Below the pieces are notes generated by a model. That model made no database searches and was not told where the DNA came from. It was given only the letters and a program-made list of their open reading frames with translations. From assembly GCF_947496485.1 (NCBI RefSeq), contig NZ_CANMCZ010000005.1, positions 1 to 64,000 on the forward strand: DNA of 64,000 nt. The letters run 5' to 3'. Below are positions 56,501 through 64,000 of the stretch, piece by piece. Within the stretch, counting starts at the first letter, position 1. Each line of letters opens with the position of its first letter. This stretch comes from an uncultured Winogradskyella sp. Its GTDB lineage: Bacteria > Bacteroidota > Bacteroidia > Flavobacteriales > Flavobacteriaceae. Both the position numbers and the translations under genes were made by a program.

Positions 56501-56986
56501 AACGAAGGCATCGGTGTACATAAATCACCTGAGTTATATGGTGCTTTCCCTACTGATCCTTATTCGCACACACCAGGAGGCAAAGGTGCGCAACAACCAG
56601 GAATGACAGGGCAGGTAAAAGAAGATATTTTAAGCAGATTTGGTGAATTAGGAATCTTTGTTTCTAATGGTAAGCTTTTTTTTAATCCAAGTCTATTGAG
56701 AAAAAATGAGTTTTTTACTGAAGCTACAGTTTTTGAATATGTAGATCTCTTTAAGGAAAGAAAAAGTATTCAAATGGAGTCAGGATCATTAGGATTTACT
56801 TATTGTCAAGTACCAATTGTATACCAAATATCAGAAAAAGACAGTTTAGAGATTTATTTTAAAGTTGGTAGTTCTAAAACGATGGAAAGTTTAATAGTAG
56901 ATACTTCAATAAGCGAGCAAATTTTTATGAGAACGGGAGAAGTAACTAAAATTATTGCTAATATAAATTCTGCTTATTTAAAGTAA
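53540..56986 (+). CDS. GH149-like beta-1,3-oligoglucan phosphorylase
   Basis: 1148 aa, no signal peptide, cytosolic. Likely start TTG at 53540; the first ATG is residue 33 and would cut into conserved NSNRMRPFFMSIVSDSNHWMF. The N-terminal beta-sandwich with SNGGLTAGRKNSEFALFPYYTDDKI resembles GH94-type phosphorylases. The (alpha/alpha)6 part holds GGIWMNTQRPEWNDANNALVGNG with proposed catalytic Asp646 in EWND. Length above 1100 and the laminarin PUL context favour GH149 over GH94 (about 800-900 aa); GH161 is the alternative. It would phosphorolyse beta-1,3-gluco-oligosaccharides to glucose 1-phosphate, saving ATP. Confidence 0.8.
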   Translation: MNSTNTLNEDIALKSVSIDNEAYFKISNSNRMRPFFMSIVSDSNHWMFISSNGGLTAGRKNSEFALFPYYTDDKITESADITGNKSIFQVNRNNQKFVWEPLAIRPSGGYYITQNLYKNKFGNKIIFEEINHDLELIFRYQWSSSNKYGFVKKSTLINTSKESVSVRLIDGIQNIVPAGIGSYIQNQSSNLVDAYKRNELEEPTGLGIFALSAILVDKAEASEALKANVVWSLGLDNPKYLVSSLQLNKFRSGEHVRQEVDVKAEKGAYFVSAEIELAVDSFKEWMIVANVNQNHSDIALLSKQIREDKSLANKVNEDINYGTDKLVELSAASDAIQITADSLRDTRHFANTLFNIMRGGIFDDNYRIEKWDFSNYLENANKKVARTSEPILADLPDIFSLAEIQKIAYNSEDKNFRRLCLEYMPLKFSRRHGDPSRPWNKFSINTKSEIDGSKILDYEGNWRDIFQNWEALAHSYPEFIESMIHKFLNASTFDGYNPYRVTKSGFDWEIIEPDDPWSYIGYWGDHQIIYLLKFLEFINNHKPGKLESFFTEDLFVYANVPYKIKPYEDLLKNPKDTIVFDDALDHKIHEEREQLGADGALLRDENRFIVKANFIEKILATSLAKLSNFIPEGGIWMNTQRPEWNDANNALVGNGVSMVTLYYLRRFFNFFEDLLASTHIDDVEISNEIYDFFSRILETFENKKDLLSDSINDVDKKVILDSLGKAGSDYRTHIYNHAFSGRKTTLSINRLKAFVTISKSYLEHSIRANKRSDNLYHAYNLMTVNQNNSISISYLSEMLEGQVAVLSSGYLTSRESLKVLDALKGSKLFREDQYSYLLYPNKELKGFLERNTIPQEAVNSSELMQVLVNDGNKQILEKDINGDYHFNGNFKNASDVSDALIKLSETKYKSLVDSDSKLILEAFESVFNHKAFTGRSGTFYGYEGLGSIYWHMVSKLLLAVQECCIKAVNDGENEIIVGHLLEHFYEINEGIGVHKSPELYGAFPTDPYSHTPGGKGAQQPGMTGQVKEDILSRFGELGIFVSNGKLFFNPSLLRKNEFFTEATVFEYVDLFKERKSIQMESGSLGFTYCQVPIVYQISEKDSLEIYFKVGSSKTMESLIVDTSISEQIFMRTGEVTKIIANINSAYLK

Positions 56987-56997
56987 AAATAAGGTCA

Positions 56998-58285
56998 ATG
57001 AAAAAAAGAACATTTATATTACTGTCTGTAATTACAGTATTTATGATGTCTTGCAATGAAAGTAAAAAAGATAAAGATTCCTCAAATAAAAAAAGAAGTG
57101 ACAGCTAAAGATATATTAGGAAACCCAGATTACTTAGCTATTTCATATGGCGGTTATAGAGAGAAAACGAGAGAGGTTCAGCCATCAATTGAAGAACTAA
57201 AGGATGATTTGAGAATACTATCTGCGATGGGTATAAAAATTATTAGAACGTATAATGTTCAGACACCATTGCCGCACGCTTCAAATATATTGAAAGCTAT
57301 TTCTGAGCTTAAGAAAGAAGATCAAAACTTTGAAATGTATGTAATGTTAGGGGCTTGGATAGATTGTCTTAATGCATGGACGGAGTATCCGGTTAATCAT
57401 GATGTTGAAAGTCCAAATAATTCTGGTGAAATAGATAGAGCAGTAGCGTTAGCCAATCAATATCCAGATATCGTAAAAATAATTGCAGTTGGTAATGAAG
57501 CCATGGTAAAATGGGCGACGAGCTATTTTGTTCAGCCTAGTGTAATTTTAAAATGGGTAAATCATTTGCAAGACTTAAAGAAGTCTAACAAACTTCCTAA
57601 GGATTTATGGATTACAAGTTCAGACGATTTTTCATCTTGGGGAGGCGGCGATTCGCAATATCATGTGGAAGATTTAAACGAATTGATAAAGGCCGTAGAT
57701 TATATTTCGATGCATACATATCCTTATCATAACACACATTACAATCCTGAATTTTGGGGTATTCCTGAAAGTGATAGTGAACTTCCAAGTATTGAAAAAA
57801 TTAATAGGACGATGGAACGTGCCATCGAATTTTCAAAAAAACAATACGATGGCGTTAGTAATTACATGAAAAGCTTAGGAGTAAACAAACCAATTCATAT
57901 TGGTGAAACAGGCTGGGCGAGTATTTCTAATGGACATTATGGACCTGAAGGTTCTAAAGCTACAGACGAGTATAAACAAGGATTATTTTATAAACAAATG
58001 GTAGAGTGGACAAATAAAATAAAAATATCATGTTTTTATTTTGAAGCTTTTAATGAGCAGTGGAAAGATGCCCATAATCCTAAGGGGTCAGAAAATCATT
58101 TTGGTTTATTCACTATAGAAGGAAAAGCGAAATACCCAATTTGGGATTTAGTGGATAAAGGAATTTTTGAGGGGTTAACAAGAAATGGTAATACCATTAC
58201 TAAAACCTATAATGGTGAGTATAAATCATTAATGGTTGATGTATTAGTACCACCATCAGAAGAAGAGATTATGGCAGGTAGGTAA
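56998..58285 (+). CDS. GH17 beta-1,3-glucanase lipoprotein, signal peptide out of frame (apparent frameshift)
   Basis: ATG at 56998 encodes a lipoprotein signal (MKKRTFILLSVITVFMMSC, Cys19) but stops at 57106. The catalytic part continues in the next frame (open from 57056). Removing one A from the A7 tract at 57088-57094 joins them into a 428-aa protein, matching its 424-aa neighbour. GH17 features: AKDILGNPDYLAISYGGYR, acid/base Glu in VGNEAMVKW (57497-57499), nucleophile Glu in HIGETGWAS (57905-57907). The ATG at 57056 reads only through the shifted signal region and would give a cytosolic form. It could be a sequencing error, slippage-corrected gene or true lesion. Non-acidic residues after Cys suggest a periplasmic location. 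Confidence 0.85.
57088..57094 (+). other. A7 homopolymer at the GH17 frame break
   Basis: Seven A between T (57087) and G (57095). Six would put the lipoprotein signal in frame with EVTAKDILGNP, the same junction as in the downstream paralogue (QLTAKDILGNP). Confidence 0.85.
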
Positions 58286-58378
58286 GAATTATAAAACTTA
58301 TAAAAGCCATACATGTTAAATAAGTTTGGGTTATTAAATAAAGAAAAGCGATAAAAGGAAATTAATAAAAACTAAATC

Positions 58379-59653
58379 ATGAAATTTATTAAATACATTT
58401 TTATAACTGCAGTTGTATCGATTTTTATTTGGTCCTGTAATCAAAATCCCAAGTCAAAAGAACAGATGCAAACGGAAAGTCAATTAACAGCAAAGGATAT
58501 TTTGGGTAACCCAGCATATCAAGCGATGTCTTATGGTGGCTACAGGCATGCAGACCATAGTATCGAGCCGACATTAGATGAACTTAAAGAGGACATGAAA
58601 ATTTTGTCCGCAATGGGTATAAAGTTAATCCGTACCTACAAGCTTCTTAAACCGCAAGCTGCTAATCTGGTAAAAGTCATTAGCGAAATCAAAAAAGAAG
58701 ACCCTAATTTTGAAATGTATGTGATGTTAGGAGCATGGATTGATTGTAAGAATGCGTTCAATTCGGGAAATGGAGAACCAGATCACAATCAGGAGAATGA
58801 AGAAAATCCCGCCGAGATAGAAAGAGCCGTAGCACTAGCAAACAAGTATCCAGATATTATAAAAGTGATTGCTGTAGGCAATGAAGCTATGGTTAAATGG
58901 GCTGCTAGTTATTATGTTCAGCCAGGTGTAATCTTAAAATGGGTAAACCATTTACAAGGGTTGAAAAAAGATGGAAAGCTGTCTAAAGATTTATGGATAA
59001 CGAGTTCAGATAATTTTGCCTCTTGGGGAGGAGGAGGTAATGAGTACCATGTCGAAGATTTAAATAAATTAATAAAAGCGGTAGATTTTATTTCAATGCA
59101 TACCTATCCTATGCACGATACGCATTATCAGCCAGAATTTTGGCAAAAACCATTTGCTAAAGAAGGTATGACAGATATAGAGAAAATTGATGCTTCTATG
59201 TTAAGATCAAAAGAATATGCCATTGCACAGTACGAAAATGTTAAAAAGTACATGGAAAGCCTTGGTCTAAATAAACCAATACATATTGGTGAAACAGGAT
59301 GGGCAAGTTTTTCAGATGGCTATTACGGCCCAGATGGATCTAAGGCATGCGATGAATATAAAGAAGCATTTTATTACAAACACATGAGAGATTGGACAAA
59401 TGCAGCAGGAATGTCTTGTTTTTATTTTGAAGGCTTTGATGAACCTTGGAAAGGTGGGGACAATCCTGGAAATTCAGAAAAACACTTTGGACTATTTACA
59501 GTTGATGGAAAAGCAAAATATGTACTTTGGGATGAAGTAGACAAAGGTACATTTGATGGATTAACAAGAAACGGAAATCGCATAACTAAAACCTATAATG
59601 GTGAGAAAAATGCAGTAATGAAGGATGTGTTAGTGCCGCCTACAAAGGAATAA
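58379..59653 (+). CDS. GH17 beta-1,3-glucanase lipoprotein
   Basis: 424 aa. Lipoprotein signal with Cys20 (FIWSCNQNPKSKEQ); no acidic export signal, so probably periplasmic. GH17 TIM barrel with acid/base Glu169 in AVGNEAMVKW and nucleophile Glu305 in HIGETGWASFSDG. It is a close paralogue of the preceding frameshifted gene (identical over VMLGAWIDC, VGNEAMVKWA and VQP.VILKWVNHLQ). Flavobacterial GH17 enzymes act on linear beta-1,3-gluco-oligosaccharides, complementing GH30, which removes beta-1,6 branches. Neighbouring gap 32 bp to GH30. Confidence 0.93.
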   Translation: MKFIKYIFITAVVSIFIWSCNQNPKSKEQMQTESQLTAKDILGNPAYQAMSYGGYRHADHSIEPTLDELKEDMKILSAMGIKLIRTYKLLKPQAANLVKVISEIKKEDPNFEMYVMLGAWIDCKNAFNSGNGEPDHNQENEENPAEIERAVALANKYPDIIKVIAVGNEAMVKWAASYYVQPGVILKWVNHLQGLKKDGKLSKDLWITSSDNFASWGGGGNEYHVEDLNKLIKAVDFISMHTYPMHDTHYQPEFWQKPFAKEGMTDIEKIDASMLRSKEYAIAQYENVKKYMESLGLNKPIHIGETGWASFSDGYYGPDGSKACDEYKEAFYYKHMRDWTNAAGMSCFYFEGFDEPWKGGDNPGNSEKHFGLFTVDGKAKYVLWDEVDKGTFDGLTRNGNRITKTYNGEKNAVMKDVLVPPTKE

Positions 59654-59685
59654 GCTTTAATGCATAAAAATTAATTAATAACGAT

Positions 59686-61179
59686 ATGAAACTAACTAAC
59701 CTATTTTCGATTTTATTCTTAGCCTTATTAATTATGAGTTGTACTGAAAAACAAGAAGAATTAAAAGTTGAAGTTTACGAAACATCAGCTAGCGGCAATA
59801 AGTTAGCACTTGTAACAGATTTTACAACATCAGATAGTGTCTCGACAATTAGACTAAATCCGGATAAAAAATATCAAACTATAACAGGATTTGGCGGTGC
59901 ATTTACAGAATCATCAGCATATTTATTAAATAAGTTGAGTAAGGAAAACAGGGCAAAAATTATTGAAGCTTATTTTGCGGAGTCAGGAGCTGCATATTCA
60001 CTAACAAGAACACATATGAATTCTTGTGATTTTTCATTAGGTCAATATTCTTATGCACCTGTTAAAGGAGATAAAGCGTTAGAGCATTTTACAATACAAG
60101 AGGATAAAGATGATTTAATACCATTTATCAAGGATGCTATGGCAGCATCAAAAGAAGGCTTTAAAATATTTGGTTCTCCATGGACAGCATCACCTTGGAT
60201 GAAAGATAATAACGAATGGGTAGGCGGCAAGTTACTGCCAGAATATTATGATACTTGGGCATTATTCTTTTCAAAATACGTTGATGCTTATAAAGCTGAA
60301 GGCATTGATATTTGGGGTTTTACTGTAGAGAACGAACCTCTCGGGAATGGTAACAACTGGGAAAGTATGCATTATTCGCCTGATGAAATGACCAACTTTG
60401 TTATGAATCATTTAGGTCCAAAACTGGAAGCAGATGGTAAAGGGAATTTGAAAATTTTAGGCTATGACCAAAACAGAGAGCATCTAAAAGAATGGGTAGA
60501 TTCTCAATTTAAAAATGAAGAAACCTCAAAATATTTTGACGGAACAGCCATTCATTGGTATGCTAGTACATTCGATTACTTCCCTGAAGAATTGCAATAT
60601 GCGCATAATAAAGCACCGAATAAATATTTAATTCAATCCGAAGCCTGTGTAGATGCAGAAACACCGGTATGGAAAGATGATGCATGGTACTGGAAAAAAG
60701 AAGCTACGGATTGGGGTTGGACATGGGCACCAGAAAAAGACAAACATTTACATCCTAAATATGCACCTGTTAATCGCTATGCAAGAGATATCATTGGGTG
60801 TTTGAATAACTGGGTTGACGGTTGGGTAGATTGGAACATGGTTTTAGATAAACAAGGTGGGCCAAACTGGTTCAAAAATTGGTGTATTGCACCTGTGATT
60901 GTAGATCCGGATGCAGATGAGGTGTATATGACACCAATCTATTACACTATGGCTCATTTTAGCAAATATATAAGACCTGGAGCAGAAGTAATAGGTGTCG
61001 ATAAGACAGATGATGACTTAATGGTGACTGCCTCTAAAAATCCAGATGGCTCAATTGCAGTAGTCATATTTAATGAAGGTAAAGATCCTAAAAATTTTGA
61101 TTTAAACCTTAATGATGAAAAAATAAATATAGGAATAAGTGCACAAGCTATTCAAACGATTTTGATTCCAACTAACTAA
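59686..61179 (+). CDS. GH30 beta-1,6-glucanase/glucosidase lipoprotein
   Basis: 497 aa. Lipoprotein signal with Cys19 (LLIMSCTEKQEELK), not acidic. GH30 catalytic TIM barrel: ITGFGGAFTESSAYLLN, SLTRTHMNSCDFS, acid/base Glu217 in GFTVENEPLG and nucleophile Glu319 in YLIQSEACV. The flanking beta-sandwich closes with GSIAVVIFNEG. GH30 subfamily 1/3 members in laminarin PULs release the beta-1,6-linked glucose side chains. It probably works in the periplasm next to the GH17 pair. It precedes the symporter by 11 bp. Confidence 0.93.
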   Translation: MKLTNLFSILFLALLIMSCTEKQEELKVEVYETSASGNKLALVTDFTTSDSVSTIRLNPDKKYQTITGFGGAFTESSAYLLNKLSKENRAKIIEAYFAESGAAYSLTRTHMNSCDFSLGQYSYAPVKGDKALEHFTIQEDKDDLIPFIKDAMAASKEGFKIFGSPWTASPWMKDNNEWVGGKLLPEYYDTWALFFSKYVDAYKAEGIDIWGFTVENEPLGNGNNWESMHYSPDEMTNFVMNHLGPKLEADGKGNLKILGYDQNREHLKEWVDSQFKNEETSKYFDGTAIHWYASTFDYFPEELQYAHNKAPNKYLIQSEACVDAETPVWKDDAWYWKKEATDWGWTWAPEKDKHLHPKYAPVNRYARDIIGCLNNWVDGWVDWNMVLDKQGGPNWFKNWCIAPVIVDPDADEVYMTPIYYTMAHFSKYIRPGAEVIGVDKTDDDLMVTASKNPDGSIAVVIFNEGKDPKNFDLNLNDEKINIGISAQAIQTILIPTN

Positions 61180-61190
61180 AAATAATTATT

Positions 61191-62756
61191 ATGTCAAACA
61201 TTAAAACTGCCGCAAAAGATAAAGTCCCAGTTGGGCAAAAAGCCGCCTTTGGTGCTGGTCATTTTATATTAAATATTTTACCTGGAACTCTGGGCGTTTT
61301 TATCCAATTCTTCTTACTTACAGCTTGGGGAGTAGACCCCTTGTGGGCAGGGCTTTTAGGTGGTTTACCAAGAATATTTGACTCAATAACGGATCCTATA
61401 ATGGGTTTCATTTCTGATAACACTAAATCTAAATGGGGACGAAGACGACCTTATATTTTCGTTGGTGCAATTATAAGTGGAATACTCTTCTTTTTAATGT
61501 GGCAAATAGATGATAATGCTTCACAATCGTATATTATTTGGCATGTCATGGTAGTTCAATTATTGTTCTTAATTGGTAATACTATGTTTGCAACACCATT
61601 GGTTGGACTTGGATATGAAATGACCTCAGATTATAACGAGCGTACACGTTTAATGGCTTTTTCTAATACTATGGGCCAAATAGCTTGGATGATTGTACCT
61701 TGGTTATATGTTATCATTCCAGATACAAATACGTTCAACACACAAACCGAAGGTGTTAGAACAATGGCACTTATTGTTGGTGCATTGTGTGTAGTTTTTG
61801 GAATACTACCAGCCATATTTTGTAAGGGTATAGATTCTTCACACATGGAGAATCGAAAAGAGATTAACTTTAAAACACTAGCAGCCAATATGAAAGAATT
61901 ATTGGCTGGTATTAGACAAGTTGCTAAAAACAAACCTTTCATGAAGTTATGTGGTGCAACGTTTTTAGTTTTTAACGGATTTCAACTTGTAGCAGCTTTT
62001 GGCGTTTTCATAATAGTATTCTACATGTATAGTGGTAGTTATGAAATAGCCGGGACATGGCCCGCTTGGTTTAATACCATTAATGCAATGATTACAGCAT
62101 TTATAGTCATACCAATTATATCAAAAATGGCAAATAAATGGGGAAAAAAGAAGGCTTTTATAATTTCTACAACTTTATCAATTATTGGCTATATTCTGAA
62201 ATGGTGGGGCTTTGATAAAGAATTAAACAGTCAATTTAATCAAACAGGATTAGGGAAGAGTTTAAATTCTGGAGTTGGTTCTTTATTTGAATCATTAAAT
62301 CCAGTACTTGATAATATCGGAATGTCATGGTTTAGTATAGATCCAAATGGTGAGGTGCCATGGTTAATATTCCTGCCAATTCCTTTATTTGCTTTTGGTA
62401 TGGGTGGATTATTTACATTGATGATGTCAATGACGGCAGATGTTTGTGATTTAGACGAGTTAGAAAATGGGATGCCTAGAAAAGAAGGTACGTTTGGAGC
62501 AATTTATTGGTTGATGGTTAAAATTGGTCAGTCAATAGCACTTGTTTTAGGAGGTGTGATTTTAAGTATTGTAGGCTTTGACCCTAATGTTACAGAACAA
62601 TCAATAGATACCATGAATAATCTTAGAATAGCTGATATTATAGTGCCATCCCTTACTGCAGCTCTTGCTATATGGGTGATGTGGCGATATGATCTCGATG
62701 AGGATAGGGCGAGAGGAATAAAGGAAGAATTAGTTAAACGAAGAGGGGAATTATAA
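61191..62756 (+). CDS. MFS sugar:cation symporter (GPH family)
   Basis: 521 aa with about 12 transmembrane helices. The family loop between helices 2 and 3 is SITDPIMGFISDNTKSKWGRRRPYIFVGA (about 61-92), and MTADVCDLDELENGMPRKEGTFGAIYW (about 418-444) matches the GPH second-half motif. It should move gluco-oligosaccharides or glucose from periplasm to cytosol. By position it connects periplasmic GH17/GH30 with the cytosolic GH17 and phosphorylase. An extra loop (about 345-385, NSQFNQTGLGKSLNSGVG) is longer than usual. Confidence 0.9.
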   Translation: MSNIKTAAKDKVPVGQKAAFGAGHFILNILPGTLGVFIQFFLLTAWGVDPLWAGLLGGLPRIFDSITDPIMGFISDNTKSKWGRRRPYIFVGAIISGILFFLMWQIDDNASQSYIIWHVMVVQLLFLIGNTMFATPLVGLGYEMTSDYNERTRLMAFSNTMGQIAWMIVPWLYVIIPDTNTFNTQTEGVRTMALIVGALCVVFGILPAIFCKGIDSSHMENRKEINFKTLAANMKELLAGIRQVAKNKPFMKLCGATFLVFNGFQLVAAFGVFIIVFYMYSGSYEIAGTWPAWFNTINAMITAFIVIPIISKMANKWGKKKAFIISTTLSIIGYILKWWGFDKELNSQFNQTGLGKSLNSGVGSLFESLNPVLDNIGMSWFSIDPNGEVPWLIFLPIPLFAFGMGGLFTLMMSMTADVCDLDELENGMPRKEGTFGAIYWLMVKIGQSIALVLGGVILSIVGFDPNVTEQSIDTMNNLRIADIIVPSLTAALAIWVMWRYDLDEDRARGIKEELVKRRGEL

Positions 62757-62780
62757 AAAATTAAATTAATAAATAAGTAA

Positions 62781-63698
62781 ATGTCTTACAGAGAAGAATC
62801 GTATTACAAATATAAGAGCTATAGCCAAATCGCTACACAAGGTATTGATGTATCAAAACTCTCATTAGAAGAATTAAAAAACCTATGGCGTAAAACTATG
62901 GAAGATGGTTTTCATGGTATATGTTTTAGTATGTATGAAGATGGCCAAAACCCAGGAGATGATATCAGTTTTGAACAGGTTGAACGTCGTGTGAAAATTT
63001 TAAAACCTCATGTGAAAGCTATACGTTCTTTTTCATGTATTGAGGGCAATGAACATGTGCCAGTAGCTGCTAAAAAACAAGGTTTGAAAACCCTTGTTGG
63101 TGCTTGGTTAAGTGACGATAAAGAAGATAATGAAAAGGAAATAGAAGGTTTAATCGCTCTTGCTAAGGCAGGTCATGTAGATGCAGCAGCAGTAGGAAAC
63201 GAAGTGTTATATCGTAACGATTTGTCGTTAGAAGAGCTGTTGGGTTACATTAAGCGTGTTAAGGACGCATTGGCTGGTTTAGATATTCCTGTTGGTTATG
63301 TTGATGCTTATTACGAGTTTTCGCGTCACCCAGAACTAGTGGAACATACTGATATTGTATTAGCTAATTTATACCCATTTTGGGAAGGTTGCCCAATTGA
63401 GTATGCTCTCGGGCATATGCAAGCCATGTACGGACAAGTTGTTGATGCTGCGCAAGGTAAACCAATCATTATTACTGAAACGGGTTGGCCTAGTGAAGGT
63501 GGAAGTTTTAGAGGTGCTGTCGCTGGTGATTCTGCCGCAATGAAATATTTTATAGATACTATTAATTGGACTAAAGAGAATGACATACCCATATTTTATT
63601 TTTCATCGTTTGATGAATCATGGAAAACTGGCGATGAAGGAGATGTTGGGGCCTATTGGGGACTTTGGGATAAACATGAAAAGCTTAAATATAGCTAA
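62781..63698 (+). CDS. Cytosolic GH17-family protein
   Basis: 305 aa, no signal peptide. Acid/base Glu141 in AAVGNEVLYR and nucleophile Glu233 in IIITETGWPSEGG; other GH17 features are SCIEGNEHVP, VLANLYPFWEG and YFSSFDESWK. It differs clearly from the two lipoprotein GH17s and belongs to a separate clade with the next gene. It may trim or transglycosylate beta-1,3-gluco-oligosaccharides in the cytosol alongside the phosphorylase. It starts 24 bp after the symporter. Confidence 0.9.
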   Translation: MSYREESYYKYKSYSQIATQGIDVSKLSLEELKNLWRKTMEDGFHGICFSMYEDGQNPGDDISFEQVERRVKILKPHVKAIRSFSCIEGNEHVPVAAKKQGLKTLVGAWLSDDKEDNEKEIEGLIALAKAGHVDAAAVGNEVLYRNDLSLEELLGYIKRVKDALAGLDIPVGYVDAYYEFSRHPELVEHTDIVLANLYPFWEGCPIEYALGHMQAMYGQVVDAAQGKPIIITETGWPSEGGSFRGAVAGDSAAMKYFIDTINWTKENDIPIFYFSSFDESWKTGDEGDVGAYWGLWDKHEKLKYS

Positions 63699-63715
63699 GA
63701 GATAAGCGTGTTGTT

Positions 63716-64000
63716 ATGTCTTTAAGGAAAGAAAAGTTTTTTGCATTAGCATCCATCCATTATGAAGGGATGTCAATTGAAGATTTAAGAAAGTTGTTCA
63801 GGAAAACCTTAAGATCTGGTATGCATGGTTTATGTTCTAGTCCTTATGAAGAAGGACAAGAACCTGGTGATCTACTGTCCGAAGAGCAAATAAGACGAAG
63901 ATTAAAAATAATAAAGCCATATACACAGTGGACTAGGTCTTTTTCATGCACAGATGGTAATGAAATAATAGCAAAAGTTGCTAAGGAGCTTGGCATGAAA
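63716..64000 (+). CDS. Second cytosolic GH17-like protein, partial (runs off right edge)
   Basis: ATG at 63716; 95 codons are visible with no stop. The residues SIEDLRKLFRKTLRSGMHGLCSSPYEEGQEPGD and WTRSFSCTDGNEIIAKVAKELG align with the preceding gene (LSLEELKNLWRKTMEDGFHG, then IRSFSCIEGNEHVPVAAKKQG). It is therefore a tandem paralogue. No signal peptide. The catalytic glutamates lie beyond the window. The gap to the preceding gene is 17 bp, so they share an operon. Confidence 0.85.
   Translation, partial: MSLRKEKFFALASIHYEGMSIEDLRKLFRKTLRSGMHGLCSSPYEEGQEPGDLLSEEQIRRRLKIIKPYTQWTRSFSCTDGNEIIAKVAKELGMK

Noticed and set aside
57056-57094. ATG at 57056 as the genuine start of the first GH17
   Set aside because: The residues MKVKKIKIPQIKK are a shifted reading of the lipoprotein linker; the paralogue and the intact signal peptide at 56998 show the ancestral start.

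Overview
The window is chromosomal DNA of a marine-type Flavobacteriaceae (Bacteroidota). The support is strong AT bias, a PorP/SprF protein and PorG of the type IX secretion system, SusC/SusD genes, promoters with the Bacteroidota -7 box TAnnTTTG, few Shine-Dalgarno sequences, and a FolK-deoxynucleoside kinase fusion. I cannot name the genus. No prophage, insertion sequence, CRISPR array or rRNA operon was seen.

Bases 1 to 36,100 are mostly core genome. From the left: the tail of a type B T9SS-sorted protein with its PorP/SprF partner; a VWA lipoprotein and a SIMPL-domain protein; a LytS/LytTR two-component system; a gamma-carbonic anhydrase. A long minus-strand envelope block follows, in transcription order CBS protein, nadK, porG, uppS, bamA, ompH, skp, murI. 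Next come pdxJ, an alpha/beta hydrolase, a small membrane protein, tig-clpP-clpX, a PD40 propeller protein, a GH3-type acyl-adenylate enzyme, a DUF2797 protein, rpsU, the primary sigma factor, an AsmA-like giant, a queuosine-precursor transporter, folK-dNK, two RNA/SAM methyltransferases and mutS. tRNA-Gly(GCC) and tRNA-Leu(UAA) with their own promoter and terminator close this part.

Bases 36,600 to 64,000 are one polysaccharide utilisation locus (PUL) that continues past the right edge. The gene content (GH16, GH30, four GH17-type genes, a GH149-like phosphorylase, no sulfatase) points to laminarin or a related beta-1,3/1,6-glucan. A membrane-spanning sensor with a LuxR-type helix-turn-helix comes first. 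It is followed by SusC, SusD, two surface glycan-binding lipoproteins, a GH-A type glycosidase fused to a probable outer-membrane beta-barrel, a third binding lipoprotein and a GH16 laminarinase. After a terminator come the inward-facing genes: GH149-like phosphorylase, two lipoprotein GH17s, GH30, an MFS sugar symporter, and two GH17s without signal peptides. Residues after the lipoprotein cysteine are acidic in SusD, the binding proteins and GH16 (surface export) but not in GH17/GH30 (periplasm). The gene order therefore follows the path of the glucan from surface to periplasm to cytosol.

Main points for a second look: (1) a paired TTGTAT / TTGTATAG element, 11 bp apart, lies in front of both susC and the glycosidase-barrel gene, with an inverted third copy; it is a candidate operator for the PUL regulator. 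(2) The glycosidase-barrel fusion looks unusual. (3) The first GH17 lipoprotein is split from its signal peptide by a single extra A in an A7 tract. (4) One binding protein carries a recent tandem duplication of a carbohydrate-binding module.
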